This document shows positions 1-8,832 of a DNA stretch of 32,922 nt, piece by piece. The stretch comes from Gammaproteobacteria bacterium. Lineage in GTDB: Bacteria; Pseudomonadota; Gammaproteobacteria; GCA-001735895. Location: positions 1 to 32,922 of the forward strand of contig JAHEKJ010000032.1 of NCBI GenBank assembly GCA_024638385.1. The letters run 5' to 3'. The notes under the pieces are model-generated. The model saw nothing but the letters and a program-made list of their open reading frames with translations. It had not been told where the DNA came from and did no database searches. Numbering within the stretch: the first letter of the stretch is position 1; every line of letters begins with the position of its first letter. Position numbers and translations under genes: made by a program.

Positions 1-751
1 CTTCGGTCGCGACCAGCGTCATCGTCGACGCGATCGCGATCGACGCGATCATCGAGTTGCAGTAGGACTCGAAGATGTCGGAGCCCATGCCGGCGACGTC
101 GCCGACGTTGTCGCCGACGTTGTCGGCGATGACGCCCGGATTGCGCGGGTCGTCTTCCGGGATCCCGGCCTCGATCTTGCCGACCAGGTCGGCGCCGACG
201 TCGGCGCTCTTGGTGAAGATGCCGCCGCCGACGCGCGAGAACAGCGCGACCACCGATGCGCCCATCGCGAAGCCGTGGATCGCGTGCAGCGATTCGACGT
301 TGCCGGAGAAAATGAAGAACACGATTCCGAGGCCGAGCAGGCCGAGCGACGCCACCGCCAGCCCCATGATCGAGCCGCCGAAGAAAGCCACGGTCAACGC
401 CGCCGCCGCGCCTTCCTTGTGCGCCGCGGTCGTGGTCCGCACATTGGCGCGGGTGGCGGTATTCATGCCGATGTAACCGGCGGTACCGGAAGCGAGCGCG
501 CCGAGCAGGAAGCAAAAGGCGGTGGCACCGTCGAGAAAAATGAATAGCAGAATCAGCAAGATAGTGGCGAAAATCGCCAGCATCTTGTATTCGCGCTTCA
601 TGAAAACCATCGCGCCGAGATGGATCTGGTCGCCGATCGCGACGACCTTGCCTTCGCCGCTGGGATAAGCCTTGACCGCCGCGTACACCTTGTAGGCCGC
701 GAACAGCCCGAAGGCACCGATAATGGGCGGCAACAGGTTGATTATTTCCAT
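1..751 (-). CDS. hppA: Membrane-bound proton/sodium-translocating pyrophosphatase, N-terminal part (runs off the window edge)
   Basis: Integral inner-membrane pump that hydrolyses pyrophosphate and moves H+ or Na+ across the membrane. Only about 250 of the usual 650-700 residues are present, because the gene continues beyond base 1. Reading from the ATG at 751, several hydrophobic helices are followed by the family's substrate loop, DVGADLVGK at residues 184-192, then an E-DDPRNP stretch and a DNVGDNVGD motif, which bind Mg-PPi. A GGGGAA ribosome-binding sequence lies 7 bases before the ATG. The residues that decide K+ dependence and Na+ versus H+ specificity lie in the missing C-terminal half, so the subtype cannot be told. 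It is transcribed away from mrdA. Family identity is certain; ion specificity is unknown. Confidence 0.96.
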   Translation of the reverse strand, partial: MEIINLLPPIIGAFGLFAAYKVYAAVKAYPSGEGKVVAIGDQIHLGAMVFMKREYKMLAIFATILLILLFIFLDGATAFCFLLGALASGTAGYIGMNTATRANVRTTTAAHKEGAAAALTVAFFGGSIMGLAVASLGLLGLGIVFFIFSGNVESLHAIHGFAMGASVVALFSRVGGGIFTKSADVGADLVGKIEAGIPEDDPRNPGVIADNVGDNVGDVAGMGSDIFESYCNSMIASIAIASTMTLVATE

Positions 752-956
752 ATTTATTCCCCAAAAATAAAGCCGGAGGCGGTTGGATATTTGCCCCGCT
801 GAAGCGCGGGGTTCGAAAAACCGCGCGAATAATAACGGTTTTCGTATCCGGAATGAAACTTCTTTGCATTATTTCGAACCTTTTTGAACTATTTTTCTGG
901 TATTGTCGCCAGATACGCGGGCGTGCCGGGAGACCCCAGGGTTACAATCCGTTTCC
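752..956. other. Divergent intergenic region between hppA and mrdA, with a small inverted repeat
   Basis: This 205-base gap must hold promoters in both directions. It is more AT-rich than the genes, especially at 860-905. An inverted repeat, CCCCGC (794-799) and GCGGGG (806-811) with a 6-base loop, would sit in the hppA mRNA leader. It has no T-run, so I do not call it a terminator. On the mrdA side a TACAAT (943-948) resembles a -10 box, but no matching -35 box is visible. No convincing promoter could be fixed for either gene. Confidence 0.4.
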
Positions 957-2804
957 ATGTCGAAGCGCGAGCAGTTAAAAGACGATTATCTGGAAAATAG
1001 GCTGATTCGACGCCGTCTTGTCCTGTCCGCGATATTTATCGTATTGCTGCTCGGCACCGTGCTCGGGCGGCTCTACCAGCTGCAGGTCGTCGAGCACGAG
1101 TATTTCCAGACCCTGTCCGACAGCAACCGCGTGCGGATCAAGGCGCTGCCGCCGACCCGCGGGCTGATATTCGACCGCAACGGCGTCGTCATGGCGAACA
1201 ACCTGCCGGCCTATCGCCTCGAGCTGGTTCTCGAGCAGGTCGACGACCTCGACGCGACGCTGGTGCGGCTGAAGGACTTCGTCGACTACAGTGACCTGGA
1301 TCTGAATCGTTTCGAGCAGGCGGCGCGGCGCCGGCGGCCGTTCGAGAGCGTGCCGCTGCGGCTCAATCTCGATGACGAGGAAGTCGCGCGACTGGCCGTC
1401 AACCTGCACCAGTTCGAGGGGGTCGAAATCAATGCCCGCCTGACCCGCCACTATCCGCAGGGCGCGCACGCAGTGCACGCGCTCGGTTACGTCGGCCGGA
1501 TCGACGAGCGGGATCTCAACGAGGTCGACGAGGTCGACTACGCCGGCAGCACGCACATCGGCAAGCTCGGGCTGGAGAAATTCTACGAGGACGAGCTGCA
1601 CGGAACGGTCGGCGTGCAGCAGGTCGAGGTCAACGCCCGCGGCCGGACCCTGCGGGTGCTGACCGAGACCCCGCCGATCCAGGGCAATAATCTTCATTTG
1701 ACGATCGACAGCCGACTGCAGCGGGTCGCCGAGGAAGCCTTCGTCGGCCAGAACGGCGCCGCGGTCGCGATCGATCCGAACAGCGGCGAGATCCTGGCGC
1801 TGGTATCGATGCCGGTTTTCGATCCCAACGAGTTCGTCAACGGCATCAGCGTCGAAGATTACAGCCAGCTGCGCGATTCGCCGGACCGCCCGCTGTTCAA
1901 TCGCGCGTTGTCGGGTCAGTACCCGCCGGGTTCGACGACCAAGCCGTTTTTTGGCCTCGGCGGCCTCGAGGGAGCGGTCGCGCAGAAGGACCGGCACACC
2001 TGGTGCGGCGGTTATTACCAGTTGCCGAACGAAGAGCGCAGGTACCGCGACTGGAAGAAGGAGGGCCACGGCCTGATGAATCTGAACGACGCGATCGTGC
2101 AGTCCTGCGACGTTTACTTTTACGATCTCGCCTACCGCATGGGCATCGACCGCATGTCGGCGTTTCTCGCGCACTTCGGTTTCGGCGTCAAGACCGGCAT
2201 CGACAGCACCGGCGAGCGCGACGGCCTGTTGCCGTCACGCGAATGGAAACGGCGCACCGAGAACATGCCGTGGTTTCCGGGCGAGACGCTGATCACCGGC
2301 ATCGGCCAGGGCGCGCTGCTGACGACGCCGCTGCAGCTCGCCAACTCGACCGCGGCATTGGCGAAGCGCGGCAAGCGCTTCCGGCCGCATCTCGTGCGCT
2401 CGGTCCAGCAAATCACCGACCAGAGCCACGTCGAGTACGAGATCGCCGAGGCCGGACATTACCGGATCCAGCGCGAAGCCAACTGGAACCACGTGCACCG
2501 GGCCATGGTCGACGTCGTCCATAACATTCGCGGCACCGCCCACCGCATCAGCCAGGGCATCCAGTACCAGGTTGCCGGCAAGACCGGCACCGCGCAGGTC
2601 TTCGAGGTCGCCCAGGACGAGGAGTACGACGAGGAGGAGGTTGCCGAGAAACTGCGCGATCACGCGTTGTTCATCAGTTACGCGCCGGCCGACGCGCCCC
2701 GCATCGCGGTCGCGGTCATCGTCGAGAACGGCGGCCACGGCAGTTCCGTGGCGGCGCCGATCGCGCGCCGAATCATGGACGCTTACCTGCTGGACGAGAC
2801 ATGA
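957..2804 (+). CDS. mrdA: Penicillin-binding protein 2, elongasome transpeptidase
   Basis: Class B PBP that cross-links peptidoglycan during rod elongation, working with the glycosyltransferase RodA encoded next. With the ATG at 957 it is 615 residues: short cytoplasmic tail, one membrane helix (about 20-42), a pedestal/dimerisation domain, then the transpeptidase domain. The three penicillin-binding motifs are all visible: S326-T-T-K329 (nucleophile Ser326), S383-C-D and K542-T-G. An in-frame TTG at 903 would add 18 residues; I prefer the ATG because the extension is not hydrophobic or PBP2-like. No strong ribosome-binding site is seen. The stop overlaps the rodA start (ATGA), so the two are probably translationally coupled. 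Unlike in E. coli, rsfS-rlmH do not precede it; hppA diverges instead. Confidence 0.96.
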   Translation: MSKREQLKDDYLENRLIRRRLVLSAIFIVLLLGTVLGRLYQLQVVEHEYFQTLSDSNRVRIKALPPTRGLIFDRNGVVMANNLPAYRLELVLEQVDDLDATLVRLKDFVDYSDLDLNRFEQAARRRRPFESVPLRLNLDDEEVARLAVNLHQFEGVEINARLTRHYPQGAHAVHALGYVGRIDERDLNEVDEVDYAGSTHIGKLGLEKFYEDELHGTVGVQQVEVNARGRTLRVLTETPPIQGNNLHLTIDSRLQRVAEEAFVGQNGAAVAIDPNSGEILALVSMPVFDPNEFVNGISVEDYSQLRDSPDRPLFNRALSGQYPPGSTTKPFFGLGGLEGAVAQKDRHTWCGGYYQLPNEERRYRDWKKEGHGLMNLNDAIVQSCDVYFYDLAYRMGIDRMSAFLAHFGFGVKTGIDSTGERDGLLPSREWKRRTENMPWFPGETLITGIGQGALLTTPLQLANSTAALAKRGKRFRPHLVRSVQQITDQSHVEYEIAEAGHYRIQREANWNHVHRAMVDVVHNIRGTAHRISQGIQYQVAGKTGTAQVFEVAQDEEYDEEEVAEKLRDHALFISYAPADAPRIAVAVIVENGGHGSSVAAPIARRIMDAYLLDET

Positions 2805-3922
2805 GCCACGGGATCGACGTCGAATCGGCCTCGCTGACGCGGCGCGTGCTCGACGCGCTCAGGCTCGACCCGGTGCTGTTATTCCTCGTAGTCGTGCTGG
2901 CGCTGTTCGGTTGCATGGTGCTCTACAGCGCGAGCGGCTCGAGCGACGCGCTGGTGGTGCGCCAGGCAACGCGCCTGGTGGTCGCGCTGTTGCTGCTGGT
3001 CGCGGCCGCCAACCTGCCGCTGCGCGTGTTGCGCAAGATGTCCTGGTGGCTCTACCTCGGCGGCCTGCTGCTACTGCTCGCGGTGATGTATTTCGGCGAG
3101 ATCGGCAAGGGCGCGCAGCGCTGGCTCGATCTCGGCATTGTCCGCTTCCAGCCGTCCGAGATTCTCAAGCTCGCGGTGCCGATGATCGTCGCCGCCTATC
3201 TCGCCGACCGGGTTTTGCCGGTCGGCTGGAAAGAATTGCTGGTGTCGCTCGTGCTGGTCATGATCCCGGTTTTGATGATTGCCCGCCAACCCGATCTCGG
3301 CACCGCGATCCTGGTCGGCAGCGCTGGCTTCTTCGTGCTGTTTCTCGCCGGCGTCCGTTGGCGCGTCATGATCAGCTTCGGCGTGTTCCTGTCACTGATG
3401 GCGCCGCTGCTGTGGAAGTTCGCGCTGCACGATTACCAGCGCAATCGTATCCTGACGCTGCTCAACCCCGAGAGCGATCCGCTCGGTTCGGGTTATCACA
3501 TCATCCAGTCGAAGATCGCGATCGGTTCGGGCGGCGTCTACGGCAAGGGTTGGCTCAACGGCACCCAGTCGCAACTCGACTTCATTCCGGAGCGCTCGAC
3601 CGATTTCATCTTCTCGGTTTTCGGCGAGGAATTCGGGTTTTTCGGCAGCGTGGTCTTGATCTTGATCTATCTCACGATTATTTTCCGCGGCCTGTACATC
3701 GCGGCGCACGCCAACGACAATTTCGGCCGGCTGCTGGCCGGTGCGTTGAGCCTGACGTTCTTTGTCTACCTCTTCGTCAATACCGGCATGGTCGCCGGTA
3801 TTCTGCCGGTGGTCGGCGTGCCCCTGCCGTTGATCAGCTACGGCGGCACGTCGATGGTCACGTTGATGGTGGGATTCGGATTAATCATGGCGATTCGCTC
3901 GTCGAGGCGATTTCTGATTTGA
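2801..3922 (+). CDS. rodA: RodA, SEDS-family peptidoglycan glycosyltransferase
   Basis: Polytopic inner-membrane enzyme that polymerises lipid II into glycan strands during side-wall growth, in a complex with PBP2. It has 373 residues with about ten hydrophobic segments. Family landmarks are RFQPSE near residue 114, RQPDLG near 166, the large extracellular loop with the STDFIF motif carrying the presumed catalytic Asp268, and the C-terminal PLPLISYGG signature. The ATG lies in the last codon/stop of mrdA (ATGA) and its own stop overlaps the mltB start (TGATG). Length and order match the usual mrdA-mrdB pair. FtsW is the alternative SEDS member, but pairing with PBP2 points to RodA. Confidence 0.96.
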   Translation: MSHGIDVESASLTRRVLDALRLDPVLLFLVVVLALFGCMVLYSASGSSDALVVRQATRLVVALLLLVAAANLPLRVLRKMSWWLYLGGLLLLLAVMYFGEIGKGAQRWLDLGIVRFQPSEILKLAVPMIVAAYLADRVLPVGWKELLVSLVLVMIPVLMIARQPDLGTAILVGSAGFFVLFLAGVRWRVMISFGVFLSLMAPLLWKFALHDYQRNRILTLLNPESDPLGSGYHIIQSKIAIGSGGVYGKGWLNGTQSQLDFIPERSTDFIFSVFGEEFGFFGSVVLILIYLTIIFRGLYIAAHANDNFGRLLAGALSLTFFVYLFVNTGMVAGILPVVGVPLPLISYGGTSMVTLMVGFGLIMAIRSSRRFLI

Positions 3923-4917
3923 TGAAAAAAATTGTTTTGGGATTGAGCCTGCTGCTGCCGCTGAAGGCGCAGGCGCTGGAACTCGTTGCCGGCGCCTACC
4001 AGGGTCGCGCCGACGTGGCCGCCTTCATCACGCGGATGGCGGGCGAGACGGGTTACACCGAAACGGAACTCGTCGACCTTTTCGCGCGGGTCGAGAAACA
4101 GGAACACCTGTTCGCGCAGCTCGATCGGCCGGCCGAAAAGGAACTCGACTGGTATCAGTATCGCGCAATCTTCGTCAAGGACAAGCGTATTGCGCGCGGC
4201 GTCGAATTCTGGCGGCGACACCGCGAGTTGCTTATGGAAGTCAGCGAAAAGACCGGCGTGCCGGCCGAGATCATCGTCGCGATCATCGGCGTCGAAACCT
4301 TCTACGGCATCTACAAGGGCAAGGAGCCGGTGTTCGACAGCCTCGTCACGCTCGCCTTCGACTATCCTCGCCGGGCAAAATTTTTCATGCGCGAGCTGGA
4401 GCAGTTCCTGTTGCTCGCCAGGGAGCAGGGATTCGATCCGCGCGCGCTGCGCGGCTCCTATGCCGGCGCGATGGGCGTGCCGCAATTCATTTCGTCGAGC
4501 TACCGCAACTACGCGGTCGATTTCGACCAGGACGGCCAGGTCAACTTGTTCGACAGCATTCCGGATATCGCCGCGAGCGTCGCCAATTACTTCGTCAAGC
4601 ACGGCTGGCGGCGCGACGGCCGCGTCGCGCGACCCTTGTCGCTGGCCGAGGATCATGCGCTCGAAGGGCTCGAACCCGGGGTCAGGCCGGCGTATCGCTG
4701 GGCCGACCTGAAGCAACGCGGGCTGCGGTCGCAGTTCCAGATCGAGGACGACGCGTCGGTGTCGCTGATCCGCCTGCAACAGCGCGAGCGAGCCGAGTAC
4801 TGGGTCGGGTTCCAGAATTTTTACGTCATCACGCGTTACAATCACAGCGAGCTCTACGCGATGGCGGTTTATCAGCTGGCCAAATTGATCAGCCACCAGT
4901 ACAAGAAATCGATATGA
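3922..4917 (+). CDS. mltB: Lytic murein transglycosylase B
   Basis: Periplasmic enzyme of glycoside hydrolase family 103 that cleaves glycan strands with formation of 1,6-anhydro-MurNAc. It has 331 residues from the ATG at 3922, which overlaps the rodA stop. The N-terminus is a signal peptide ending AQA-LE, typical of signal peptidase I. No lipobox cysteine is present, so unlike E. coli MltB this copy should be soluble in the periplasm. The catalytic acid is Glu125 in the GVETFYG motif, and the SYAGAMGVPQF segment near residue 188 is diagnostic. A much longer reading frame is open upstream in the same phase, but it is out of frame with rodA and mrdA and is not protein-like. The stop overlaps the rlpA start (ATGA). 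Confidence 0.95.
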   Translation: MKKIVLGLSLLLPLKAQALELVAGAYQGRADVAAFITRMAGETGYTETELVDLFARVEKQEHLFAQLDRPAEKELDWYQYRAIFVKDKRIARGVEFWRRHRELLMEVSEKTGVPAEIIVAIIGVETFYGIYKGKEPVFDSLVTLAFDYPRRAKFFMRELEQFLLLAREQGFDPRALRGSYAGAMGVPQFISSSYRNYAVDFDQDGQVNLFDSIPDIAASVANYFVKHGWRRDGRVARPLSLAEDHALEGLEPGVRPAYRWADLKQRGLRSQFQIEDDASVSLIRLQQRERAEYWVGFQNFYVITRYNHSELYAMAVYQLAKLISHQYKKSI

Positions 4918-5711
4918 TCGCGCGCGGCGGAATCGTCCTGTTCGCGGCGAGCACGCTCGCTGCCTGCACCTTCGGCGTGCCGATCGGCGAGCGTGGCGCG
5001 GTCCCGCGCGTGGGAGTCCCGTCGGTCAACCGTTCCGAGCAGGGCAATCCTTCCTCGTACGTCGTCTACGGTCGGCGCTACTTCGTGCTCGACGATGCGG
5101 ACGGCTTTCGCCAGCGCGGGCTGGCCTCGTGGTACGGCACCAAGTTTCACGGCCGGCGCACGTCGAGCGGCGAGGTCTACGACATGTACGCGATGACCGC
5201 CGCGCACAAGACGCTGCCGATTCCGATCTACGTGCACGTGCACAATCTCGACAACGGCCGCTCGACGGTCGTCAAGGTCAACGACCGCGGCCCGTTCATC
5301 GAAGGTCGCATCATCGATTTGTCGTGGGCCGCCGCGCGCAAGCTCGGCATCGACGGCCCCGGCACCGCCAACGTCGAAATCAGCGTACTCGAAGCCGGCC
5401 AGGTCGAGCCCGATGACGAGGTGCGCACGATTGCGCTGGCCGACGCGGCGGCGCAGGACGTGCCGCTATTCGTGCAGACCGGTTCCTTTTCGAACTACGT
5501 CAATGCCACCAACATGGTCCGCTCGCTGCTCGCGCTCGACGAGTCGGCGGTCAAGATCTCGCGCCTCGAGACCGATGCGGGCGCACTCTACCGGGTTCGC
5601 GTCGGGCCGCTCTACGACATGGACGAAGCCAATGCGATCCTGCAGCGACTCAGGGACAAGGGATTTCAGACCGCGCGCATCGTCGTCGCCGAGGAACGCG
5701 CCAGACCTTGA
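4914..5711 (+). CDS. rlpA: RlpA septal-ring lytic transglycosylase lipoprotein with SPOR domain
   Basis: Outer-membrane-anchored lipoprotein; RlpA of Pseudomonas is a lytic transglycosylase acting on stem-peptide-free glycan at the division site. It has 265 residues. The lipobox LAAC puts the lipidated cysteine at residue 18. A double-psi beta-barrel domain follows (about 68-165), starting with GLASWYG and containing the two residues expected for catalysis: Glu87 in SSGEVYD and Asp124 in VNDRGPF. The last about 80 residues (PLFVQTGSF onward) form a SPOR domain that binds denuded peptidoglycan. The ATG is nested in the mltB stop (ATGA). E. coli RlpA is reported to have lost activity; the conserved acids here suggest an active enzyme. 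Confidence 0.94.
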   Translation: MIARGGIVLFAASTLAACTFGVPIGERGAVPRVGVPSVNRSEQGNPSSYVVYGRRYFVLDDADGFRQRGLASWYGTKFHGRRTSSGEVYDMYAMTAAHKTLPIPIYVHVHNLDNGRSTVVKVNDRGPFIEGRIIDLSWAAARKLGIDGPGTANVEISVLEAGQVEPDDEVRTIALADAAAQDVPLFVQTGSFSNYVNATNMVRSLLALDESAVKISRLETDAGALYRVRVGPLYDMDEANAILQRLRDKGFQTARIVVAEERARP

Positions 5712-5736
5712 GAGCGAATGAGCTGACCGCTACAAT
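5708..5736 (+). promoter_or_regulatory. Sigma-70-type promoter upstream of dacC
   Basis: TTGAGA (5708-5713) and TACAAT (5731-5736) are separated by exactly 17 bases and match the consensus at 10 of 12 positions. The -35 box overlaps the rlpA stop codon. Transcription would start near 5743, about 18 bases before the dacC ATG. This would give dacC and the genes after it expression independent of mrdA. Consensus match only, no experimental support. Confidence 0.6.
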
Positions 5737-5760
5737 CGCGACCTTTCGATAGCCGCTGCC

Positions 5761-6909
5761 ATGATCCCGATGAAACCGTTCTTGCCGATTCTCGGCCTCT
5801 TGATGACGCTGGCCGCCGGCGCCGGGCAGGCCGCGGCCAAACCGATCCCGGATCCGCCGGCGATCGACGCCAGCAGTTACTTCCTGATCGATTTCGATTC
5901 CGGCCGCGTGCTCGCGGAAAAGGATCCGGACAAGTCGATCGAGCCGGCGAGCATCACCAAGCTGATGACCGCTTACCTCGTCGACAAGGCGATCGCCGAC
6001 GGCGACATCGCGCTCGACGAGCGGGTCACGATCAGCGAGAAAGCCTGGCGCATGCAGGGCTCGAAGATGTTCGTCGAGGTCGGCAAGCAGGTATCGGTCG
6101 AGGACCTGATCAAGGGCCTGGTCATCCAGTCGGGCAACGACGCCAGCGTCGCACTGGCCGAGCACGTCGCCGGCTCCGAGGATGCCTTCGTCGGCTACAT
6201 GAACCACCAGGCGAACCTGCTGGGCATGCGCAACACGAATTTCACCAACGCCACCGGCTGGCCGGACGAAAATCATTACAGCAGCGCGCGCGACATCGCG
6301 TTGCTGACGCGCGCGGTGATTCGCGATTTCCCGGAAACCTATCGCCTGTATCGCGAGAAGGAGTACACCTTTAACGATATCCGCCAGTTCAACCGCAATC
6401 GGTTGCTGTGGCGCGACCCGACCGTCGACGGGGTCAAGACCGGGCATACCGAATCGGCCGGCTGGTGTCTGGTCGCGTCGGCGCAACGCGGCGACATGCG
6501 CCTGATATCGGTCGTCATCGGCACCGACTCGGACAAGGCGCGCACCCAGGCCAGCCAGGCCTTGCTGAACTACGGTTACCGATTTTTCGAGACGCACCGG
6601 CTCTACCGCGCCGAGGACATACTCAAGACCGCGCGCATCTGGTACGGCGACCAGGAGCAGGTGTCGATGGGCGTCGGCAAGGATATCTATATCACGATTC
6701 CGCGCGGTCGCTACCGCGATCTCGATGCGTCGATGGAGATCGACACCGAAATCGCGGCGCCGGTCGAGCGCGGCCAGCAGCTGGGGCAGGTCAATATCCG
6801 CCTGGACGACGAGCTGATCGTCAGCGAACAAATCGTCGCGATGCAGACGGTCGCCGAAGGCAGCCTGTTCACGCGCGCGCTGGACAGTATCAAGCTGATG
6901 TTTCGCTGA
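5761..6909 (+). CDS. dacC: D-alanyl-D-alanine carboxypeptidase (PBP5/6 family)
   Basis: Low-molecular-weight PBP that removes the terminal D-Ala from pentapeptides in the periplasm and so limits cross-linking. It has 382 residues. A signal peptide (about 1-26, ending AAA) precedes the peptidase S11 domain with S64-I-T-K67, S124-G-N126 and K226-T-G. A beta-rich PBP5 C-terminal domain follows. The final residues (FTRALDSIKLMFR) form the amphipathic membrane anchor typical of PBP5/6. A second ATG at 5770 is an equally possible start. The stop overlaps the next ATG (TGATG). The paralogue name (dacA or dacC) cannot be decided from sequence; position corresponds to E. coli dacA. Confidence 0.95.
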   Translation: MIPMKPFLPILGLLMTLAAGAGQAAAKPIPDPPAIDASSYFLIDFDSGRVLAEKDPDKSIEPASITKLMTAYLVDKAIADGDIALDERVTISEKAWRMQGSKMFVEVGKQVSVEDLIKGLVIQSGNDASVALAEHVAGSEDAFVGYMNHQANLLGMRNTNFTNATGWPDENHYSSARDIALLTRAVIRDFPETYRLYREKEYTFNDIRQFNRNRLLWRDPTVDGVKTGHTESAGWCLVASAQRGDMRLISVVIGTDSDKARTQASQALLNYGYRFFETHRLYRAEDILKTARIWYGDQEQVSMGVGKDIYITIPRGRYRDLDASMEIDTEIAAPVERGQQLGQVNIRLDDELIVSEQIVAMQTVAEGSLFTRALDSIKLMFR

Positions 6910-7196
6910 TGGTCGCCGAGCTGGAACCCGGTCAGTCGGCGCTCGCGCTGCTCGATTACCCGAGCCGTTACGCGCTCAAGGTGTTCGGCGTTCCGGGCGC
7001 CGAGTTCGAACGCGCGGTGCTCGAGCTGGTGCGCGCGCGTTGTCCCCAGGCCGAGCACATCGAAATCGGCCGGCGCCTGAGCAGCGGCGGCAAGTACCTC
7101 GCGCTGACGCTGACCTTCACGGTCTACAGCCAGCGCCAACTCGAAGAAATCTACCACGACCTGTACGCCTGCGAGCAGGTCGTCATGTCGCTGTAA
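6909..7196 (+). CDS. ybeD: YbeD, DUF493 family small regulatory-type protein
   Basis: A 95-residue protein starting at the ATG that overlaps the dacC stop. The DUF493 pattern is visible: YPSRYALKVFGVPG near the N-terminus, a conserved SSGGKYLALTLTF strand and a Y-DL-ACEQVVMSL end. The fold of the E. coli protein is ferredoxin-like and resembles the regulatory domain of phosphoglycerate dehydrogenase, but no function is firmly established. Its place between dacC and lipB is the same as in E. coli. I see no ligand-binding motif that would indicate a role. Confidence 0.9.
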   Translation: MVAELEPGQSALALLDYPSRYALKVFGVPGAEFERAVLELVRARCPQAEHIEIGRRLSSGGKYLALTLTFTVYSQRQLEEIYHDLYACEQVVMSL

Positions 7197-7238
7197 GCGC
7201 AACAGGCAACTTCGCCGGACTGGTGTAAACTCCGGGTC

Positions 7239-7916
7239 ATGAGCGCCCCGAACCTCGCCGACCTTGCCCCGCCCGCCGCTCTGGCGCCGCTGCGCGTGCG
7301 CCGAGTCGGGGCAACCGACTATGTCGAAACCTGGGACGCGATGAAGGCTTTCACCGCAAACCGTGATGCCGCGACCGCCGACGAGCTGTGGATCACCGAG
7401 CATCCGCCGGTTTTCACCCAGGGCCTGAACGGTCGTGCGGAACACCTGCTGGCGCCGGGCGATATTCCCGTCGTGCAGATCGATCGCGGCGGCCAGGTCA
7501 CCTACCACGGCCCGGGCCAGCTCGTGCTCTATTGCCTGCTCGACCTGCCGCGGCTCGGCCTCGGCGTCAAGGGCCTGGTCGCGCTGATCGAGCGTTCGAT
7601 CGTCGAATGGCTCGCCGGTTATGGCATCGACGCGCAAACGCGCAGCGGCGCGCCGGGGGTCTACGTCGGCGCGGCCAAGATCGCGGCGCTCGGATTGCGC
7701 ATTCGAAAAGGATGTTGCTATCATGGCCTGAGCCTGAACGTCGACATGGATCTCGAACCGTTCAGCCGGATCAATCCGTGCGGCTACGCGGGGCTCGCGG
7801 TAACCCAGCTGCGGGATCTCGGCGTCAGCCTCGCGGTCGAACAGGCGGGCGCCGGGCTCGCGGCGCAACTGACAGGAAATCTCGTTGAAAAAGCATCAGG
7901 TCGAACAGGGCGTTAA
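7239..7916 (+). CDS. lipB: Octanoyl-[acyl-carrier-protein]:protein N-octanoyltransferase
   Basis: Transfers octanoyl groups from octanoyl-ACP to the lipoyl domains of 2-oxoacid dehydrogenases and GcvH in the cytoplasm, the first step of lipoate synthesis. It has 225 residues with the family signature [14 protein letters not shown] near residue 87. The catalytic Lys147 (AAKIAALG) and Cys181 (NPCGYAG) form the acyl-transfer dyad. The substrate then passes to LipA, encoded immediately downstream with a 32-base overlap. The last about 15 residues, which overlap lipA, are not conserved-looking. The ATG at 7239 is the first plausible start after ybeD; a strong ribosome-binding site is not obvious. 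Confidence 0.96.
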   Translation: MSAPNLADLAPPAALAPLRVRRVGATDYVETWDAMKAFTANRDAATADELWITEHPPVFTQGLNGRAEHLLAPGDIPVVQIDRGGQVTYHGPGQLVLYCLLDLPRLGLGVKGLVALIERSIVEWLAGYGIDAQTRSGAPGVYVGAAKIAALGLRIRKGCCYHGLSLNVDMDLEPFSRINPCGYAGLAVTQLRDLGVSLAVEQAGAGLAAQLTGNLVEKASGRTGR

Positions 7917-8832
7917 ACTCAAGGGCGCCGACAAGGTCGCGCGCATCCCGATCAAGGTCGTGCCGTCGACGCAGGTCAAGCGCAAGCCGTCGTGGATTCG
8001 CGCCAAGGCGCCGACGGGTAAGCGAGTACAGGAGCTGAAGGCGCGATTGCGGGAAAATCATCTGCACACGGTCTGCGAGGAAGCCTCGTGCCCGAATCTT
8101 GGCGAATGCTTTTCCAAGGGCACCGCGACCTTCATGATCATGGGCGATATCTGCACGCGGCGCTGCCCGTTTTGCGATGTCGGCCACGGCCGCCCGAACC
8201 CGCTCGATGCCGACGAGCCGCGCCATCTCGCCGAAACCATTCGCGACATGGGCCTGCGCTACGTCGTCATCACGTCGGTCGACCGCGACGATCTGCGCGA
8301 CGGCGGCGCGCGGCATTTCGTCGACTGCATCCTCGAGACGCGTCGACTCAATCCCGAGATCAAGATCGAAATCCTGACCCCGGATTTTCGCGGGCGCATG
8401 GACGTCGCGCTCGAGATCATGACCGCCGCGCCGCCCGATGTCTTCAACCACAACCTTGAGTCGGTGCCGTCGCTGTACAGGAAGATTCGCCCCGGATCGG
8501 ACTACCAGTGGTCGCTCGACCTGTTGCGCCGCTTCAAGGCGATGCATCCCGGCGTGCCGACCAAGTCCGGGCTGATGCTCGGTCTCGGCGAGGATCTCGA
8601 CGAGGTCCGGCAGGTGCTGCGCGACATGCGCGCGCATGACATCAACATGCTGACGCTGGGGCAGTACCTGCAGCCGAGCCTCGACCACCTCGCGGTCGAG
8701 CGCTTCGTGACGCCGGAAGAATTCGACGAACTCGGCGCCTACGCCGAATCGCTCGGCTTCGACCAGGTTGCGAGCGGGCCGATGGTGCGCTCGTCCTATC
8801 ACGCCGACCTGCAGGCCGAAGCCGTCCTCTGA
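7885..8832 (+). CDS. lipA: Lipoyl synthase (radical SAM), TTG start
   Basis: Inserts two sulfur atoms into protein-bound octanoyl chains using two [4Fe-4S] clusters. It has 315 residues. The auxiliary cluster cysteines are C64-x4-C69-x5-C75 and the radical-SAM motif is C90-x3-C94-x2-C97. The C-terminal RSSYHAD contains the conserved serine that ligates the auxiliary cluster. I start it at the TTG at 7885 because AGGA (7874-7877) lies 7 bases upstream and the basic N-terminal extension is usual in this family. The first 32 bases lie inside the end of lipB, which suggests coupled translation. The nearest following gene is convergent nadE. Confidence 0.96.
   Translation: MKKHQVEQGVKLKGADKVARIPIKVVPSTQVKRKPSWIRAKAPTGKRVQELKARLRENHLHTVCEEASCPNLGECFSKGTATFMIMGDICTRRCPFCDVGHGRPNPLDADEPRHLAETIRDMGLRYVVITSVDRDDLRDGGARHFVDCILETRRLNPEIKIEILTPDFRGRMDVALEIMTAAPPDVFNHNLESVPSLYRKIRPGSDYQWSLDLLRRFKAMHPGVPTKSGLMLGLGEDLDEVRQVLRDMRAHDINMLTLGQYLQPSLDHLAVERFVTPEEFDELGAYAESLGFDQVASGPMVRSSYHADLQAEAVL

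Noticed and set aside
2572-3921. Upstream extension of mltB (about 450 more codons in the same frame)
   Set aside because: It runs out of frame through mrdA and rodA, and its translation is Arg/Ala/Pro-rich without any fold. The signal peptide at the ATG at 3922 marks the true start.
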